A stretch of DNA of 64,000 bases from Bombyx mori (lineage: Eukaryota > Arthropoda > Insecta > Lepidoptera > Bombycidae), in contig NC_085124.1 in assembly GCF_030269925.1 (NCBI RefSeq), forward strand, positions 620,001 through 684,000. The letters are read 5' to 3'. Below are positions 15,111-26,773 of the stretch, piece by piece. The notes below the pieces were generated by a model. The model worked only from the letters and a program-made list of their open reading frames with translations, was not told where the DNA came from and did not search any database. Made by a program: the position numbers and the translations under genes. Position 1 is the stretch's first letter. Every line of letters starts with the position of its first letter.

Positions 15111-17189
15111 TCAGGGCTTCCCATGCCTCACGGTTTTCCTGCGCAGCGTGGCGACGTCGGGCTGGGGGTCCTCCACTTGCACGTTGGTGGCGTGCACGTA
15201 GTTGTTTTGGTAGTCGGTCTCGTGCACCAAGGCGTTGGGGCTCAGCTTGTCGGAGCGCTCCCTCTCGTCGGCGCGCCCCTTGTCGCTGGCGCGTTCCCCG
15301 TCGACGGTGGAACGCTCGCTCTCGTCAGAGCGCTCAGAGCTGTCCGCCCTCCCCGAATCATCAGCTCGTCCGCTGTCGTCGTCTCTGTTGAATTCTTTAA
15401 TCCTTTCAGGGTCTTTTCGCTGTCGCTCGTGGTCGTCTAAAAAGTGTTCGTCCTCTGGAGCTTCGAGGCGGGTGAGATCTGCGTATTTGGTCGGCGGGGG
15501 TATCGTCAGTTCCATGTAGAGCTTTTCTTCGTCTGAAACTGGGATCTTTTTGCCGTAGTAGTCGTAGTCTCCGGCTGAATAGGCATCGTGCTCTTCTACA
15601 GAACGTGTTTTACGGTTCTGTTTGCGGCGTCTGCGCTTACGTTTCGTGGGCGGCTCGGTGCGCGGCTCCAGCCAGCTGTCCTCGCCGTTTGTATCGTTCT
15701 CATCATTGTTCACAATAAAATCAGAATTATCATCATTTTCTTCGCTTTCTCTTTCAGCTGATTCGGACGGTACGCGATGCAATTTTTTGGGACGTTTTTC
15801 CTTGTAGATCGGTGGAACGCGTACTGTGACGGTGTCGATTTGATTTGGATTGTGTTCAGTGGGAGGCAATACGCGCGGTCTTAGGGGTTTCTTTGGATCT
15901 TCAGTGGTCGTAGTAGATTCGGCGTCATCCTCCGTCTCGGGCAGTGGGAGAGGAATTCGGTTTGACTTGGGGCGCTCTCGTTGTAAACTCTGCAGACGAA
16001 CCTGTCCTCCAACGTCGCGGTCACCAAAGTGGACGTTTTGGTAATGGTTCTCGGGTAGTATCTGAGCCTGTGGTTTTCGCTGTTGCCTTTTCTTTTCCCA
16101 GAAACGGTCGACTGCAGTCCCGAACTCTGCGACAGCCTTCGCTCGGTCGCGCGACTCCTGCACGTCTTCGTAGTCGTCGTCTTGCTGTTGTTCGCTCTCG
16201 TCGTCGTAGGCGGTGTAATCTTCATCGGCGGCTCGCTGGGGATCGAACTGGTTCGCATCGACAGTGTCCACTCGGCGAGCTATGCCGTTGCGGACCAAGA
16301 ATGCATCTACGTAGACGCGCGGCTTGCGAGGCTCTTCTTGAGGTAATCTAGCCGCTTGAGGTTGAATAGCGATTGGTACGAGTGGTTCAAGGGGTGCTGC
16401 TTCCTCCTGCTGAGATTCCGGCTCCGCTTCTTCTTCAGCCTCTGCAGCAACGGGTGTGGGTGTAGCGGGACTTCTGTTGAAATTGAAATTAAGACGGAAG
16501 TTTGATGTGATCGTCTCAAGGTTGGAATCGGCTGCTTTTGGTGGTGGCGGCGGCGGCGGTGATTTCGGAGCCGGTGCACATGGTGATGGAGTGGTCGGAT
16601 TGGCACGAGGCCGCGCACATGGTGGAGGTGGCGGTGGTGGAGGTGGCGGCGGTGGTGGTGGCGGAGGAGGACGTGGTTTTGGCTTTGGAGCTGCTCTGGG
16701 CCTAGGACAGGGTGGGGCGGTTCTAGGCTTCGGCGGCGGTGGTGGTGGTGGTGGAGGTCTTTGCGCACGGCATGGCGGTGGACCCGCAGCCCGAGGAGCT
16801 CCACACGGAGGAGGAGCAGCAGGAGCCGGAGCCGCCACGGCGGGAGCAGCTGTAGCAGCGGCCTGCACCGGCGCGTCTATCCCGGGCACTGGCGCCAACG
16901 GGGGCGGAAATGCAACCGCCGGTGGTTTACGCTGTACATTATACCCCAACACGTCAGCTAGCCCGCGGAACACTATGTCGCCGAATGTCCGTTTCTTACG
17001 AACCACGGGGTCGTAGTCGCCGTCCGTTTCAAATAAGGTGTCGTTGCTGGCATCATTAAAGTCGGATAGGGTGTCGTTGGAGCCGGAGGGCGTGTCGTTA
17101 TTGAGGTCGCTGTTGTCTTCGGCTTCGAAGGCGGCGAGGGCCGCGGCGAGGAGTAGCAGCAGCAGCAGCGGCGGCGCGGCGAGGCGCAT
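15111..17189 (-). CDS. Secreted polyproline / acidic-basic protein, 692 aa, function unknown
   Basis: The open frame extends upstream to 17255, but only from a TTG. The first in-frame ATG is at 17189 and starts a textbook signal peptide (Leu/Ala core, about residues 6-20), so I start there. Next comes an Asn/Asp/Thr-rich segment with three N-D-T glycosylation sequons (residues 31, 38, 49), then a furin-type RKKR at 64-67. A polyproline region (about 90-250) has runs of 9 to 17 prolines broken by Cys-Ala and Arg-Pro. A charged C-terminal half has Asp/Glu clusters, a KRKRRRRK basic cluster and Ser-Asp-Arg repeats near the end. I recognise no enzymatic domain. Secretion and a possible matrix or cuticle role are inferred from signal peptide and composition. 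A TATA box and initiator lie at the expected distance. No intron is needed, although a spliced variant cannot be excluded. Confidence 0.75.
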   Translation of the reverse strand: MRLAAPPLLLLLLLAAALAAFEAEDNSDLNNDTPSGSNDTLSDFNDASNDTLFETDGDYDPVVRKKRTFGDIVFRGLADVLGYNVQRKPPAVAFPPPLAPVPGIDAPVQAAATAAPAVAAPAPAAPPPCGAPRAAGPPPCRAQRPPPPPPPPPKPRTAPPCPRPRAAPKPKPRPPPPPPPPPPPPPPPPPCARPRANPTTPSPCAPAPKSPPPPPPPKAADSNLETITSNFRLNFNFNRSPATPTPVAAEAEEEAEPESQQEEAAPLEPLVPIAIQPQAARLPQEEPRKPRVYVDAFLVRNGIARRVDTVDANQFDPQRAADEDYTAYDDESEQQQDDDYEDVQESRDRAKAVAEFGTAVDRFWEKKRQQRKPQAQILPENHYQNVHFGDRDVGGQVRLQSLQRERPKSNRIPLPLPETEDDAESTTTTEDPKKPLRPRVLPPTEHNPNQIDTVTVRVPPIYKEKRPKKLHRVPSESAERESEENDDNSDFIVNNDENDTNGEDSWLEPRTEPPTKRKRRRRKQNRKTRSVEEHDAYSAGDYDYYGKKIPVSDEEKLYMELTIPPPTKYADLTRLEAPEDEHFLDDHERQRKDPERIKEFNRDDDSGRADDSGRADSSERSDESERSTVDGERASDKGRADERERSDKLSPNALVHETDYQNNYVHATNVQVEDPQPDVATLRRKTVRHGKP

Positions 17190-17270
17190 GGCGCATTGTC
17201 GAGTGTCGCGCGGGAGGGCGGAGCGCGCGGTTTTGTCCGGCTGGTCGTTGCTCAAGTCGAGTCACGGTTC

Positions 17271-17297
17271 ACTGGTCACAGTTCTTTGTATAAATAC
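17271..17297 (-). promoter_or_regulatory. TATA box and initiator of the Pro-rich gene
   Basis: GTATTTATAC on the minus strand (17297-17288) precedes a CCAGT initiator (17275-17271) by about 25 bases. A start there gives a leader of roughly 84 bases to the ATG at 17189. Confidence 0.5.
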
Positions 17298-18808
17298 AAC
17301 CTCTAACTCTGGAACCATCTAATTATCTTACACCACATATTAATGGAAATGTTATTATTATTTCATTAGTTCCAATTACTGTACTAGTAGAAATAGGACA
17401 ATCAATATATGAATTTGGTATTAGTAATCTCGATGTAATCTATTCATGTGGTTTTCAGATGGTCAGATCTCGTAAAGGAAGCACTTGGTAGTAGTCTGTA
17501 CCATGTGGTCCATGCCACCCATAACCAAATCCTGCGGAGGAACGTCACATGTTGTCGCGATCCTCACCAGTGAGGGAATGATATAGAAGAAGAATCTCGA
17601 TGTACTTATTCTTATCTCGTATTCCCAGTATTAGGAAATCTAAGCTTGGGACAGTTGGGCGTGACACGACTTGTTCTAACAAGTATTAAGCTCTCGCATT
17701 AAGCAAACTGCAATTTAATTCTAGTGGTGAAATTATTTTTCTAAATTGCATTATCGGATACCTAAACACACTACATGTTTGTTAATGAAATAAGTACGTT
17801 TGATCTTCGGTTTGATCTTGAAGCACGGTTGATAAAAAAATAGAAACATGTAATTTTAATTGAATACCTGCTTAATTATTTTCGTATACAAATCTTTATA
17901 CCCTTTCACCATCGTGTATCTAATTTGATTTTTGCGACATCGCATAGAAATAAAAAATAACTAACGAGGCAGTCTTTATCAATTCTCGTTCTGTTATTGA
18001 TAAGCGCTCGTGATCATTTAATACCGGATGGGCTGTGTGCTTGTCTGCGTATTTTCAGCAGTAAAAATATCCAAACGCTCAGCAATGGAACTGTTTCCTC
18101 AGTGTCGGCTGAAAGTGTGCAACATTACTCCACCGATCTTTGTGTTACAGATTAAATAACGTCTCGCGGGACACGACCCGACCTCGCCACAATACAATTA
18201 GACAATTTATCGAAGTTATTTGTAATCTGTATTATTTGCTTTCGTTCGACACGACTAAAATATGAGAAGCCAGTGGCTGTGCACTTGAAATTATTGAAAA
18301 ACAATGTACTGGCAAGCTTAATGTCTAGAATTTGGATTCCAGTTGAATTATGGAGAGTAGAGATAAGAGCCACCATCTTGTATAGGGGACAAGTTAAAAA
18401 AGTGTCCACCTGTAAACACCAAATTATTGTTCTAAGACCCACCGAAATAGCGCTAGTGTAGGAAGTGGGAATTATATGAATATAGCAGTTTGAAACAGGG
18501 TGCTGGATGGAACTGAAGTGTGGTAGCTTATGGCAATTATGGCGCTGTTTTTTAAATCTTTCCACTTGCTACTATGGCACCACTTTAATTTGCTTCCTTT
18601 CAGCGCACACTGTTGAATACACTCAGATGGTGCTCCTTACTTCTAATCAGGCGAATGACTGCGTCTAACATCTTGTCTAGTTCTGTAGTGACAAAGAGGA
18701 AAAGATTTATTATATAAATAATAGTTGAAAGAAACTAACAAATTACGCTTTTATAGAAATCCAACTAAAAAAAGAGAAAATAAATTTTAATAAATTTGAA
18801 TTAAGAAT
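17298..18808. other. Intergenic with one LINE-like coding scrap
   Basis: No host gene is seen. At about 17455-17605 (plus) a short frame reads DLVKEA..., CCRDPHQ and stop, then GAAGAA repeats, resembling the C-terminal end of an RTE-like ORF. The rest is AT-rich. Confidence 0.4.
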
Positions 18809-18960
18809 AGTGTAAGAAAAAATGATTTTATTGTAAAATAGCGTGGGGTGCTTTTCAGAATACAAAATAACCCTTCTACTCATATCTATTTATAAAATAT
18901 TTATAGCTACTGATACCATGCACCCCACGCTTTTTTTACAATAAAATATTTTTTTACACT
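18809..18960. mobile_element. Palindromic MITE with about 42-bp arms
   Basis: The left arm (18809-18851) begins AGTGTAAGAAAAAATG and ends GCGTGGGGTGC. The right arm (18920-18960) is its near-perfect reverse complement. The 68-base centre is AT-rich and non-coding. It fits a small fold-back DNA element. Confidence 0.7.
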
Positions 18961-19307
18961 ATTTACAAAAAAAACATTAAATAAAAACACAATTGTATCC
19001 TCGACACTGTACAACGCCCGCATTGAGTATTAGATTATTTATACTTAAAAGATTTTGCTATTATGTTACGTTCAGGCGTTAAGCTGATTTTAAACAATCA
19101 CGTGTGGTGTAATGATGTGGACTCATTATAAAAGTTAATCCACTTTTATCTTGTTACCATAATTGGCTCAACTGGATCAAAACTCATATAAGCCCTGTAA
19201 TGCTGTATTAATATATGTGTAAGTTCATTGTTAAGACGGCAAAAAACAATGTTTGGATATATTTAAAGCTTTTACTCCACATAGAACGCCTGAAGGTTGA
19301 TCAAAGA

Positions 19308-19551
19308 GTCGTCGTGGCCTAAAGGATAAGACGTTCGGTGCATTCGTGTTGAGCGATGCACCGGTGTTCGAATCTCAGGCGGGTACCAATTTTTCTAATG
19401 AAATACTTACTCAACAACTGTTCACGATTGACTTCCACGGCGAAGGAATAACATCGTGTAGTAAAAAATAAAACCCGCAAAATTGTAATTTGCGTAATTA
19501 CTGGTGGTAGGACCTCTTGTGAGTCCGCACGGGTAGGTACGACCACCAGGC
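19308..19551 (+). mobile_element. Bm1 SINE, 5' part
   Basis: Complete tRNA-like head (GTCGTGGCCTAAAGG, then GGTGTTCGAATCTC) and body up to GGGTAGGTACGACCACC, where it stops. It has no 3' tail, which is odd for an element that starts copying from its tail, so a deletion is likely. Confidence 0.85.
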
Positions 19552-20079
19552 CAATATTGGAAAAAGAAATTCCAGAAACAATTCTCAATACTCTTGTGGT
19601 TGTAAATTTCAATACGTTGCAAAGAAACTTCACGTCTTTTTTAGAACACAATGAATGCTCTACGTACCTACTATATTATATGTCAGGAAAGTAATATTAA
19701 AAAATCTATTGTTTTATGATCGCTATCTTTGATGAATGTATATATTAGAGTTTGGAAATAAACTCGGCGGTGTAACATAAAGCTAAAGCTTAAATCCTAA
19801 AAAAGCTAGTCCCTGTGAAATTTAAATAGCACTAGCGCTCAATAAAAATAAATACAAAAGGCTTTTAATATCACTCACATTGCCTTACGTATTGCTATAT
19901 GGGATTTGAGTTTGCGGTCCTCCTGGTAATGAGTGGTTTCAGACGTCCATAGACACAAGGCAACGGAATTCGTGGTAGATTTCGTCAGGATAGCAGCACT
20001 TGCCCACGCGCGTTCACAGTACGTCCTAACTTCTGTAATATTATTAATTGACCTGGAACAATATCTCTTCTTCAACCCA

Positions 20080-20407
20080 TATCCACCCAATGCTGTGTGT
20101 AGGTATCTTTGAATGCACCCCATTCTCTTCGGTCTCTTGCCTTTCTCATACAATCCCTACCAACCACTTTTACCAGGTCATCGGTCCACCCAGTTGGCTA
20201 TCTGTCCACGTTACGACGTCCAGTACGAGGTCTCCACTCCAATACTTTTGTGCCCCATCGATTGTCAGTGCGACGGTATATGTGACCGGCCCACTTCCAC
20301 TTTTTCCGAGCAATCTCTTTGGCTATATAAGTCAAACCAGTTCTTCTGCGGATTTCGGTATTGCGCATTCTATCCCGTAGAGAAACGCCTAACATAGCCC
20401 GTTTCAT
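20080..20407 (-). mobile_element. RTE-type LINE C-terminal fragment, broken
   Basis: The minus-strand frame 20407-20198 reads AMLGVSLRDR, EIRRRTGLT, KWKWAGH and VLEWRPRTGRR, the conserved post-RT stretch of lepidopteran RTE-like ORFs. The coding sense continues below 20198 in other frames with interruptions. Confidence 0.7.
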
Positions 20408-20410
20408 GGC

Positions 20411-21079
20411 TCTTCATGAAACAATATCAGTCATGACTATTTCTACAATAAATCCAGTTAGCAATTTCTTTGTAATTGGATTTTAATTGACCGGCCTTCA
20501 GCTAATTTATTTAGGTGTGTGTCGTCGGCCGTGGTGTAGCTCTCGAAGAACTACTAAATATTTAAGTGGATTAAGTACTATTTTGGTAATCACTTTATGA
20601 CTGATCAGCACTCACCGGCGCGGTAACGTACCGCTGGAGGCGTTTCGAATAGGTACACAAAATATAGTACCTAGTTATTGCAGATACATTTTTGGAATAT
20701 TAGTGAGAAAAAACCCAGCTTTATTTTAAGAAAATCATAAATTCGTATTCACTAAATTGACGGCAAGTCGAATCGACTGTAACAAGTTTCAGTTTCCTAG
20801 GTGATCGGGAAGTGCCGTAAAAATCACTGCAAAAAGATGTCGGTTTTTGGTGTCATTTCTCATTTTACAATTACTAGATCCATTGTTCCCTGCGCACCAA
20901 GTGCTCCCGACCGATGACCGTTAGTTCGACCAGGTGGCGGCAATGTTGCGGCGGCAACATTCCTCCAGTAAAGTTCTCTGACTGTAGCCACTGAACTTTA
21001 CGTTGGTAACCCTCTAATCGTGGCGCTTCTAGTTAGAAGTTCAGTTGACTTCCTGAATCAAGTGTCGGCGGAACGCAAA
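20411..21079. other. Intergenic, no gene recognised
   Basis: No named repeat. A short palindrome (AATGTTGC-GGC-GCAACATT) lies near 20946. Short frames have no domain. Confidence 0.4.
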
Positions 21080-21312
21080 CTGTCGCCCTAAACATGGCGT
21101 GTCGAATCCTCCGGATCCAGTCTAGGTGCTTTTCGGCACTCCAAGCGTCGAACCTGGCTCATGGACATAGCCCGCTGAGTTTCTCGTAAAATCTTCTCAG
21201 TGGGTCGCGATTTCGATCCGGTGGTAGTTCTGCGTAGCAATGCTCTTACTAGGGTCAGTGTTAGTAAATTCTCTCAGGTAGATTCCGTGAGCCAGCACGA
21301 GAAAAAAATAAA
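21080..21312 (+). mobile_element. BMC1-like LINE 3' end, decayed
   Basis: Contains CCCGCTGAGTTTCTCG, CTCAGTGGGTCGCG, GATCCGGTGGTAG and GCTCTTACTAGGGTCAG, ending in an A-rich stretch. It is 5'-truncated and diverged. The BMC1 name is my recollection; Jockey-group membership is the firmer claim. Confidence 0.65.
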
Positions 21313-22436
21313 ACAAAAGAATTTCCAGGAGAATTTAATTTTGAAAATAATGTTTGTCACTGAATACTTGTGTCCAGTATGTCTTTATTTATTTATTTAG
21401 TGATTTATGTAAAACGGTCGTGAACTGTATTCCGTCTGGCTATTCCGATTGCTGACTCAATTAATTGTGATGTTGATTGTACACAGCTTTCCCGAAGACG
21501 AAGCCGGTGGTGGTGGTGATGATCCCTAACATGATACGACCACCAAAAATACGCGATCTCTTTTTAAATTAGCTTGAACGTTATCTACAATAGCTGTTAA
21601 GAATATAGAAATGAAGTGTGTTGACTACAGCCTTCTTATCTGCTCACGAAATATTTACCATCTATTTATTACCATTTACCATTCATCCATTCAAGTTGAG
21701 CCCTCCCAACCCTAGGACAATAATAACAGTGAATCCGCAAATAGCGCCATCTGCCGGCTGTTCGAGTTAGTTAGCACCCACTTTACGTTTCTACTAGATG
21801 GCGCTCAAATACTTTAGATACTTTAGAATGTCATTAAACTCATGATTGAGAATTTATTACTCAATCTCAAACTCTTAACTAGAACTTGAACTCGACTTCA
21901 GTGCTGCGGCTTGAAAATTCACAAACCACTCGAAAAGCATTATCTTATCTCTAATAATATCTATTATATTATTTGGATGATTAATATATTTTATGGATAT
22001 AATTTCATTGTTAAGAAAGGAACGCATGTATTTACTGAAATGGCCCACGCCATCTATTTTATTGGTATCACAAATAAAATAGATCACAAATAAGATAGCG
22101 TAGCAGAAACTGGCAAGATGGTGGTACCTACCCGGGTAGGCTTACAATACGTTCCAGTACAGTGATAAATATTATTAAAGTTCTCGATTTCATATTCTTT
22201 AAAATTATTCATTGTATTTTTAGTCAATTAATCTTACTTTTCTATCACAAGACATTGTCAACTATTGCACTGACGATTACCCATAGTTACCTACCTACTT
22301 TGTTGCTGCCATGTTGGTACAACTAAAAAAATAAATAAATGGAGTACTCAATTTGATTTCACATCTCAAATAGCGACAATCAGATTGTGATATTTACAGT
22401 CAATGGTAACCATTTAACACCAGATGAGCTTGTGAA
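21313..22436. other. Intergenic with a Bm1 scrap
   Basis: Only a degraded Bm1 centre fragment at about 22105-22170 (minus) is recognised. The rest is AT-rich without a supported gene. Confidence 0.4.
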
Positions 22437-22653
22437 CAGATGGCCGTTGGGGCTAGAAGGTTCTTGAGCGGCGACCGCGTACTGGGAGACGTAGCGTGGG
22501 TAGGCCTCCCACAAGGTGGAACGAAGACCTATTGAGGTTCGCGGGGATCCGCTGGATGCAGGCAGCGCAGGACCGGTCTTTGTTGCGAGGCTTGGGGGAG
22601 GCCTATGTCCAGCAGTGGACGTCCATGGGCTGATAGAATAGAATAGAATAGAG
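22437..22653 (+). mobile_element. RTE-type LINE C-terminal end with TAGAA repeat tail
   Basis: One plus frame reads RSVGRPPTRW, then ED, IRWMQAAQDR and AYVQQWTSMG plus stop, the typical end of an RTE-like ORF. A short (TAGAA)n tail follows at about 22635-22653 in place of poly(A). A 5'-truncated insertion. Confidence 0.75.
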
Positions 22654-23147
22654 CTTGTGAACTTCTCAACCCGTCTACACCATTTAAGAAACAATAAAAC
22701 TTTATGTTTTCTCTGTTTTAGCGTTGTTGCGTGTGATCTGAATATGTTCCGTTTGAAACGGTTTAATTGTCTCAATCTGGAGGTCAGTGGCGACTTAGCA
22801 CGCAAACTGACCCGTTACACAACATTTCTCACCAGAACCAGAATGTCGAATCTAGAATTTTTTTACAACGAATAAGGAACCTTCGGATTGGAGCTTTAAG
22901 ACGGTTTCGGTGTATTCCAATGCAGATTTTTGAAGACATCACCAACTGAAGGCCACTGCAGACCTTTAGATGGAAATCTAAAACGTATTGGAAAATGGCT
23001 ATCGTACACTACAAATCAGAATGCACAGTCTGCGGCAGACATCGGTAGGATGGTGGAAGGTGGTTCGTGCGGGCTCAATGCGTCCTACTGTCTTTTACGA
23101 TAACAATCAGAGATGTGGTGGTGCTATTATAAGCCAACAACGTCGAA

Positions 23148-23520
23148 GTCGTCGTGGCCTAAAGGATAAGGCGTCCGGTGCATTCGTGTTGAGCGATGCA
23201 CCGGTGTTCGAAATACGTATAGGTACTTAAAATGTTCACGAATGACTTCTTCCACGGTGAAGTCATAACATCGTGTAATAAAAATAAAACCAGCAAAATT
23301 ATAAATTGCGTAATGACTGGTGGTAGGACCTCTAGTGAGTCCGCACGGGTAGGTACCACCGCCCTGCCTATTTCTGCCGTGAAGCAGTAATGCGGTTCGG
23401 TTTGAAGGGTGGGGCAGCCGTTGTAACTATACTGAGACCTTAAAAATCATATCTCAAGGTGGCTGGTGGCATTTACGTTGTATATGTCTATGGGCCCCTC
23501 CTAATCTATGCAATAAAAAA
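23148..23520 (+). mobile_element. Bm1 SINE, head plus nearly full body
   Basis: Starts at the tRNA-like GTCGTGGCCTAAAGG, carries the B box, centre block and most of the tail, and ends in CTATGCAATAAAAAAAT. It has a small deletion after the B box and another in the tail, where GTAACCACTTAACACC is missing. Confidence 0.85.
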
Positions 23521-24774
23521 ATAAAGAAAATGCATGGTATGAGTACCTAAATAGATGCTTTATTGGACACAGAGTGAATCTTCGTGCTCTGACCGGCTGA
23601 TGCGATCTTCAGACGCGTTTTACATCACACATCCGCTCTTAATATGTGTTACGTATACCGGAATTGAAATAGCATGTAGCTGGTCAATGATAAATAATGA
23701 TATTATAATCATAATAATGATATATGATGGAAGAGGAAGATAAACTCTCGACAGAAAGGTAAATTGATCTCATTAACTGTATACGACTTTCACTTGACGT
23801 TTAATCAAAAACACATTTAGTAGTATACTTTTCCATAACTGTTGTTTTCGTACGTATGAATACGTTAAACAACCAAATTTATACGCCAAAATTAATTTTC
23901 ATTGTCATCCTCATCATCCGAAAGACGTCCGCCTAGGACTCCTTCAAGAGCTGCGGTAGGTACTGAATGAGTTCAGGCTCCTAGGTTTCCTGCGATCTCC
24001 CCTAAGTCTGCAGCCTACACTGTGGCAAGCTAACCACACCACGTTTTCGAGCAAAACTTCTCCTCTGAAGAATCAACAACTAGACAAAATTTCAACTCGA
24101 ATATCCATTTTCAGGAATTCCATTTTGTACATCGTATGTTTTTTTGTTTAACTAAAACTACGAAATTAAAACATTAAATCACAAAAATACGAATCGCGAA
24201 AACCGAACCGACAAATTTAATAATAGAACTGGAAGACTTTTTCTTTTCCGTTTATTCTTTAGTATTTAAAATTTTAAATTTTATCAATAGTATACGGTAA
24301 GCTGATTGAAATATCACACACAATACGTTTCCTAGAAATTTGTGCTATCAATTAGTGTAACTATATAGTACCAAATACTCAGATTGGCTAGTCACGGTTA
24401 CCGGACTGTGAACAATACAAAACGATGTTTCTCAAATACCGACGGGCGAAAATTACACTAAATAATATTCTCATCGAGTGTTATACGAACATTACTAGAA
24501 ATTCTTTCTTAATTATTATAGTCAGATGTAGAATGTTCTGAGATAATTTTCCACCATTGATGTATTTTTAAAATTTTCAATATTTTCGATCGTATTTAAA
24601 CCCAGTGCTATTATATTATATATATAATATATGATATTATTATTATTTTGCCACGAAACATCTTGTGTTTCACTGAAATATAGGGATTAGCAATCCAACT
24701 GAGATTCCAAACTCATGGGTTATGGCTAAGCAGCAACATTCACTATCATCAATTAGGGCATCAGTTACCATAAG
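23521..24774. other. Intergenic, no gene recognised
   Basis: AT-rich. A stretch around 23900-24050 resembles decayed LINE coding sequence, but I cannot assign it. Confidence 0.4.
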
Positions 24775-24936
24775 TGTGCTTAGTGCCAGTTTTTTAACGT
24801 ACTCGATAGCGTAAGAGTTAACTGAAATTTGTATGCAGTTTGCCTACGTTTGCCGCTAGGGGCGCTGTTCCAACTGCATACAAATTTGAGTTAACTCTTA
24901 CGCTATCGAGAACGTTAAAAACTTGCACTAAGCACA
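24775..24936. mobile_element. Fold-back MITE, family A, copy 1
   Basis: Starts TGTGCTTAGTGC and ends with its reverse complement. The arms continue inward through AACGTACTCGATAGCGTAAG and meet around GCCGCTAGGGGCGC. Related copies are at 41604, 46316 and 60621. Confidence 0.8.
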
Positions 24937-25151
24937 CAGCGGACGGACAGACAGTGAAGGAAGTTGACATTAAGAGTTCATAAGGTACAGTGATCAGTGA
25001 CGCACGACTACCGGCACGCTTTCACTTGTCGACGGAACGAAGCCATCATACGATTCCAGGAAAACCCACTATCGAATTCGTCTGAGTAATTTCGGGGATT
25101 TATATTTTGCGATACATCGGACAGAAGCGTTCAAAGCTGCTTTGACGTTAA

Positions 25152-25530
25152 CTTTTTTTTTCTTACCTAAGCTGATGATAGCCTTGAGGGGCTATTTCAG
25201 CGTAACCTTAACTAGTAGGTGAGCTCACGGGGCTCAAACCGGAGTGATGCTAACACTGACCCTAGCAAGAGCAGTGCTTCGCAGAATCCACCACCGGATC
25301 GGAAACGCGAACCACTGAGAAGATCCGACGAGAAACTCAGTGGGTTATGTCTGTGCGCTAATTCACTCGTCGAGCCCTTCGTCGCAAGCGACAGGTTTGA
25401 TGAGGACGGTGACCGGTGCTTGAGGTACCTAAAAGCACCGTTAATGGATCGGGAGGATCCGTAGTGAGGTGCTTTGGGCGACGTCGACTGCTTACCATTC
25501 AGTCTACAGGGTCGGGTAAGATGTAGATCA
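25152..25530 (-). mobile_element. BMC1-like LINE 3' end
   Basis: A T-tract (poly(A) in sense) at 25153-25161, then the terminal hairpin (GATAGCC ... GGCTATTTCAGC), then CCACTGAG ... CTCAGTGGG and upstream sequence to about 25530. Length and A-tail fit a 5'-truncated LINE insertion. Confidence 0.8.
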
Positions 25531-26021
25531 GTTTTAAGCTATTGCATAGCTTTTGTCGCGGGTTTGAGCGCGGCGACCGAATCAAGAAATTCCGTAACGA
25601 AAATAAAACCTAACACCCCCACTCCGGCTACCATGTAGCTCGCGTTCAACACATTAACACGTTACGCTTGTGTAGTGTTTGTGAATAAGCGCGCGGAGTG
25701 ACGTCACACTGCATGCGCATCATGAAAAGTCTGCCCATCTCTCTTTCGCGCGGTCTAGCTTATGAGTGTAAAAGGGACAGTTAATATTTTGCTTTTTTTA
25801 ATGTTTATAAATATAGCGTGGTCTCATTTTATTATTGTTTTAATATGAAATTATTATTGTCTAATTATAATTACATAAGTTGATAAAAAATACTATGCAA
25901 TAGCTTTACCGACGCAGTCCCCGAGTGCCACATGTTTTTTTGAAGTGAAACTTCTTTATCGACGTAGGGAGAAAAAAACGTATGTAACGTTTTTTTTATT
26001 TTACGCAGTTGTATCCAGTAA
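25531..26021. other. Intergenic between two BMC1-like ends
   Basis: A phrase at 25935-25960 (GAAGTGAAACTTCTTTATCG) matches, inverted, the end of the dispersed repeat at 54118-54382. No gene is seen. Confidence 0.4.
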
Positions 26022-26312
26022 CTAGAGAAGGCACCGGCACCACAAGCACCGGTCACCGTCCTCGTCGAACCTGTCGCTTGCGACGAAGGGCTCGACGAGC
26101 GAATTAACCCATAGACACAGCCCACTGAGTTTCTCGCCGGATCTTTTCAGTAAGTCGCGTTTCCGATCCGGTGGCAGATTCTGCGAAGCACTGCTCTTGC
26201 TAGGGTCAGTGTTAGCAGCACTCCGGTTTGAGCCCCGTGAGCTCACCTACACACGTTAGAGTGAAGCTGAAATAGCCTCTCAAGGCTATCAGCATAGGTA
26301 GGAGAAAAAAAA
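26022..26312 (+). mobile_element. BMC1-like LINE 3' end
   Basis: From GGCACCGGC through CCCACTGAGTTTCTCGCC to the terminal hairpin (ATAGCCTCTCAAGGCTAT at about 26271) and an A-tail ending at 26312. It is oriented opposite to the copy at 25152-25530, so the two form an inverted pair. Confidence 0.8.
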
Positions 26313-26773
26313 TCTACATCCTTAATGACCGTCATTAACATAAAACGCCAGAACTGTATTCTGTATTCCTTTTCAGTAGCATCAAACACTCTCTAACTGC
26401 AATGCTCTGTAATGAGATGTAGATAATTGTAAAGAATGTGTTTTGTATGAAAAATCAGCGCCGGTAAAATGTCGTTAAGCAGCGTGAGTTGGCACATAGC
26501 GTTCGGGGTCTCATTACGAGGCGCCATTCAAACCCCGCAGGCAGCTGTACAAAGCCTCAGGAAATACGCATCTGAAACGTTTTTGCGAACAGCTTCCACG
26601 ATAAATAGTAATAAAACCATGTAATCAAAATAGTCGCCGTGGCCTAAAGGATAAGACGTCCGGTGCATTCGTATCTAGCGATGCACCGGTGTTCGAATCC
26701 CGCAGGCGTGTACCAATTTTTCTAATGAAATACGTACTTAACAAATGTTCACGATTTACTTCCACGGTGAAGG

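Noticed and set aside
16456..17016. Glycine-rich plus-strand open frame
   Set aside because: It is the antisense shadow of the polyproline coding region of the minus-strand gene.
17190..17255. N-terminal extension of the Pro-rich protein
   Set aside because: It starts only at a TTG, lies in the predicted leader and would bury the signal peptide; the ATG at 17189 fits better.
19308..19380. tRNA-like sequence with A- and B-box motifs (also at 23148, 26633, 7430-7499, 13465-13530)
   Set aside because: These are Bm1 heads; no full cloverleaf or normal acceptor stem, and each continues into SINE body.
24600..24650. AT palindrome TATATATAATATAT
   Set aside because: Simple AT-rich sequence; inverted symmetry of this size is expected by chance.
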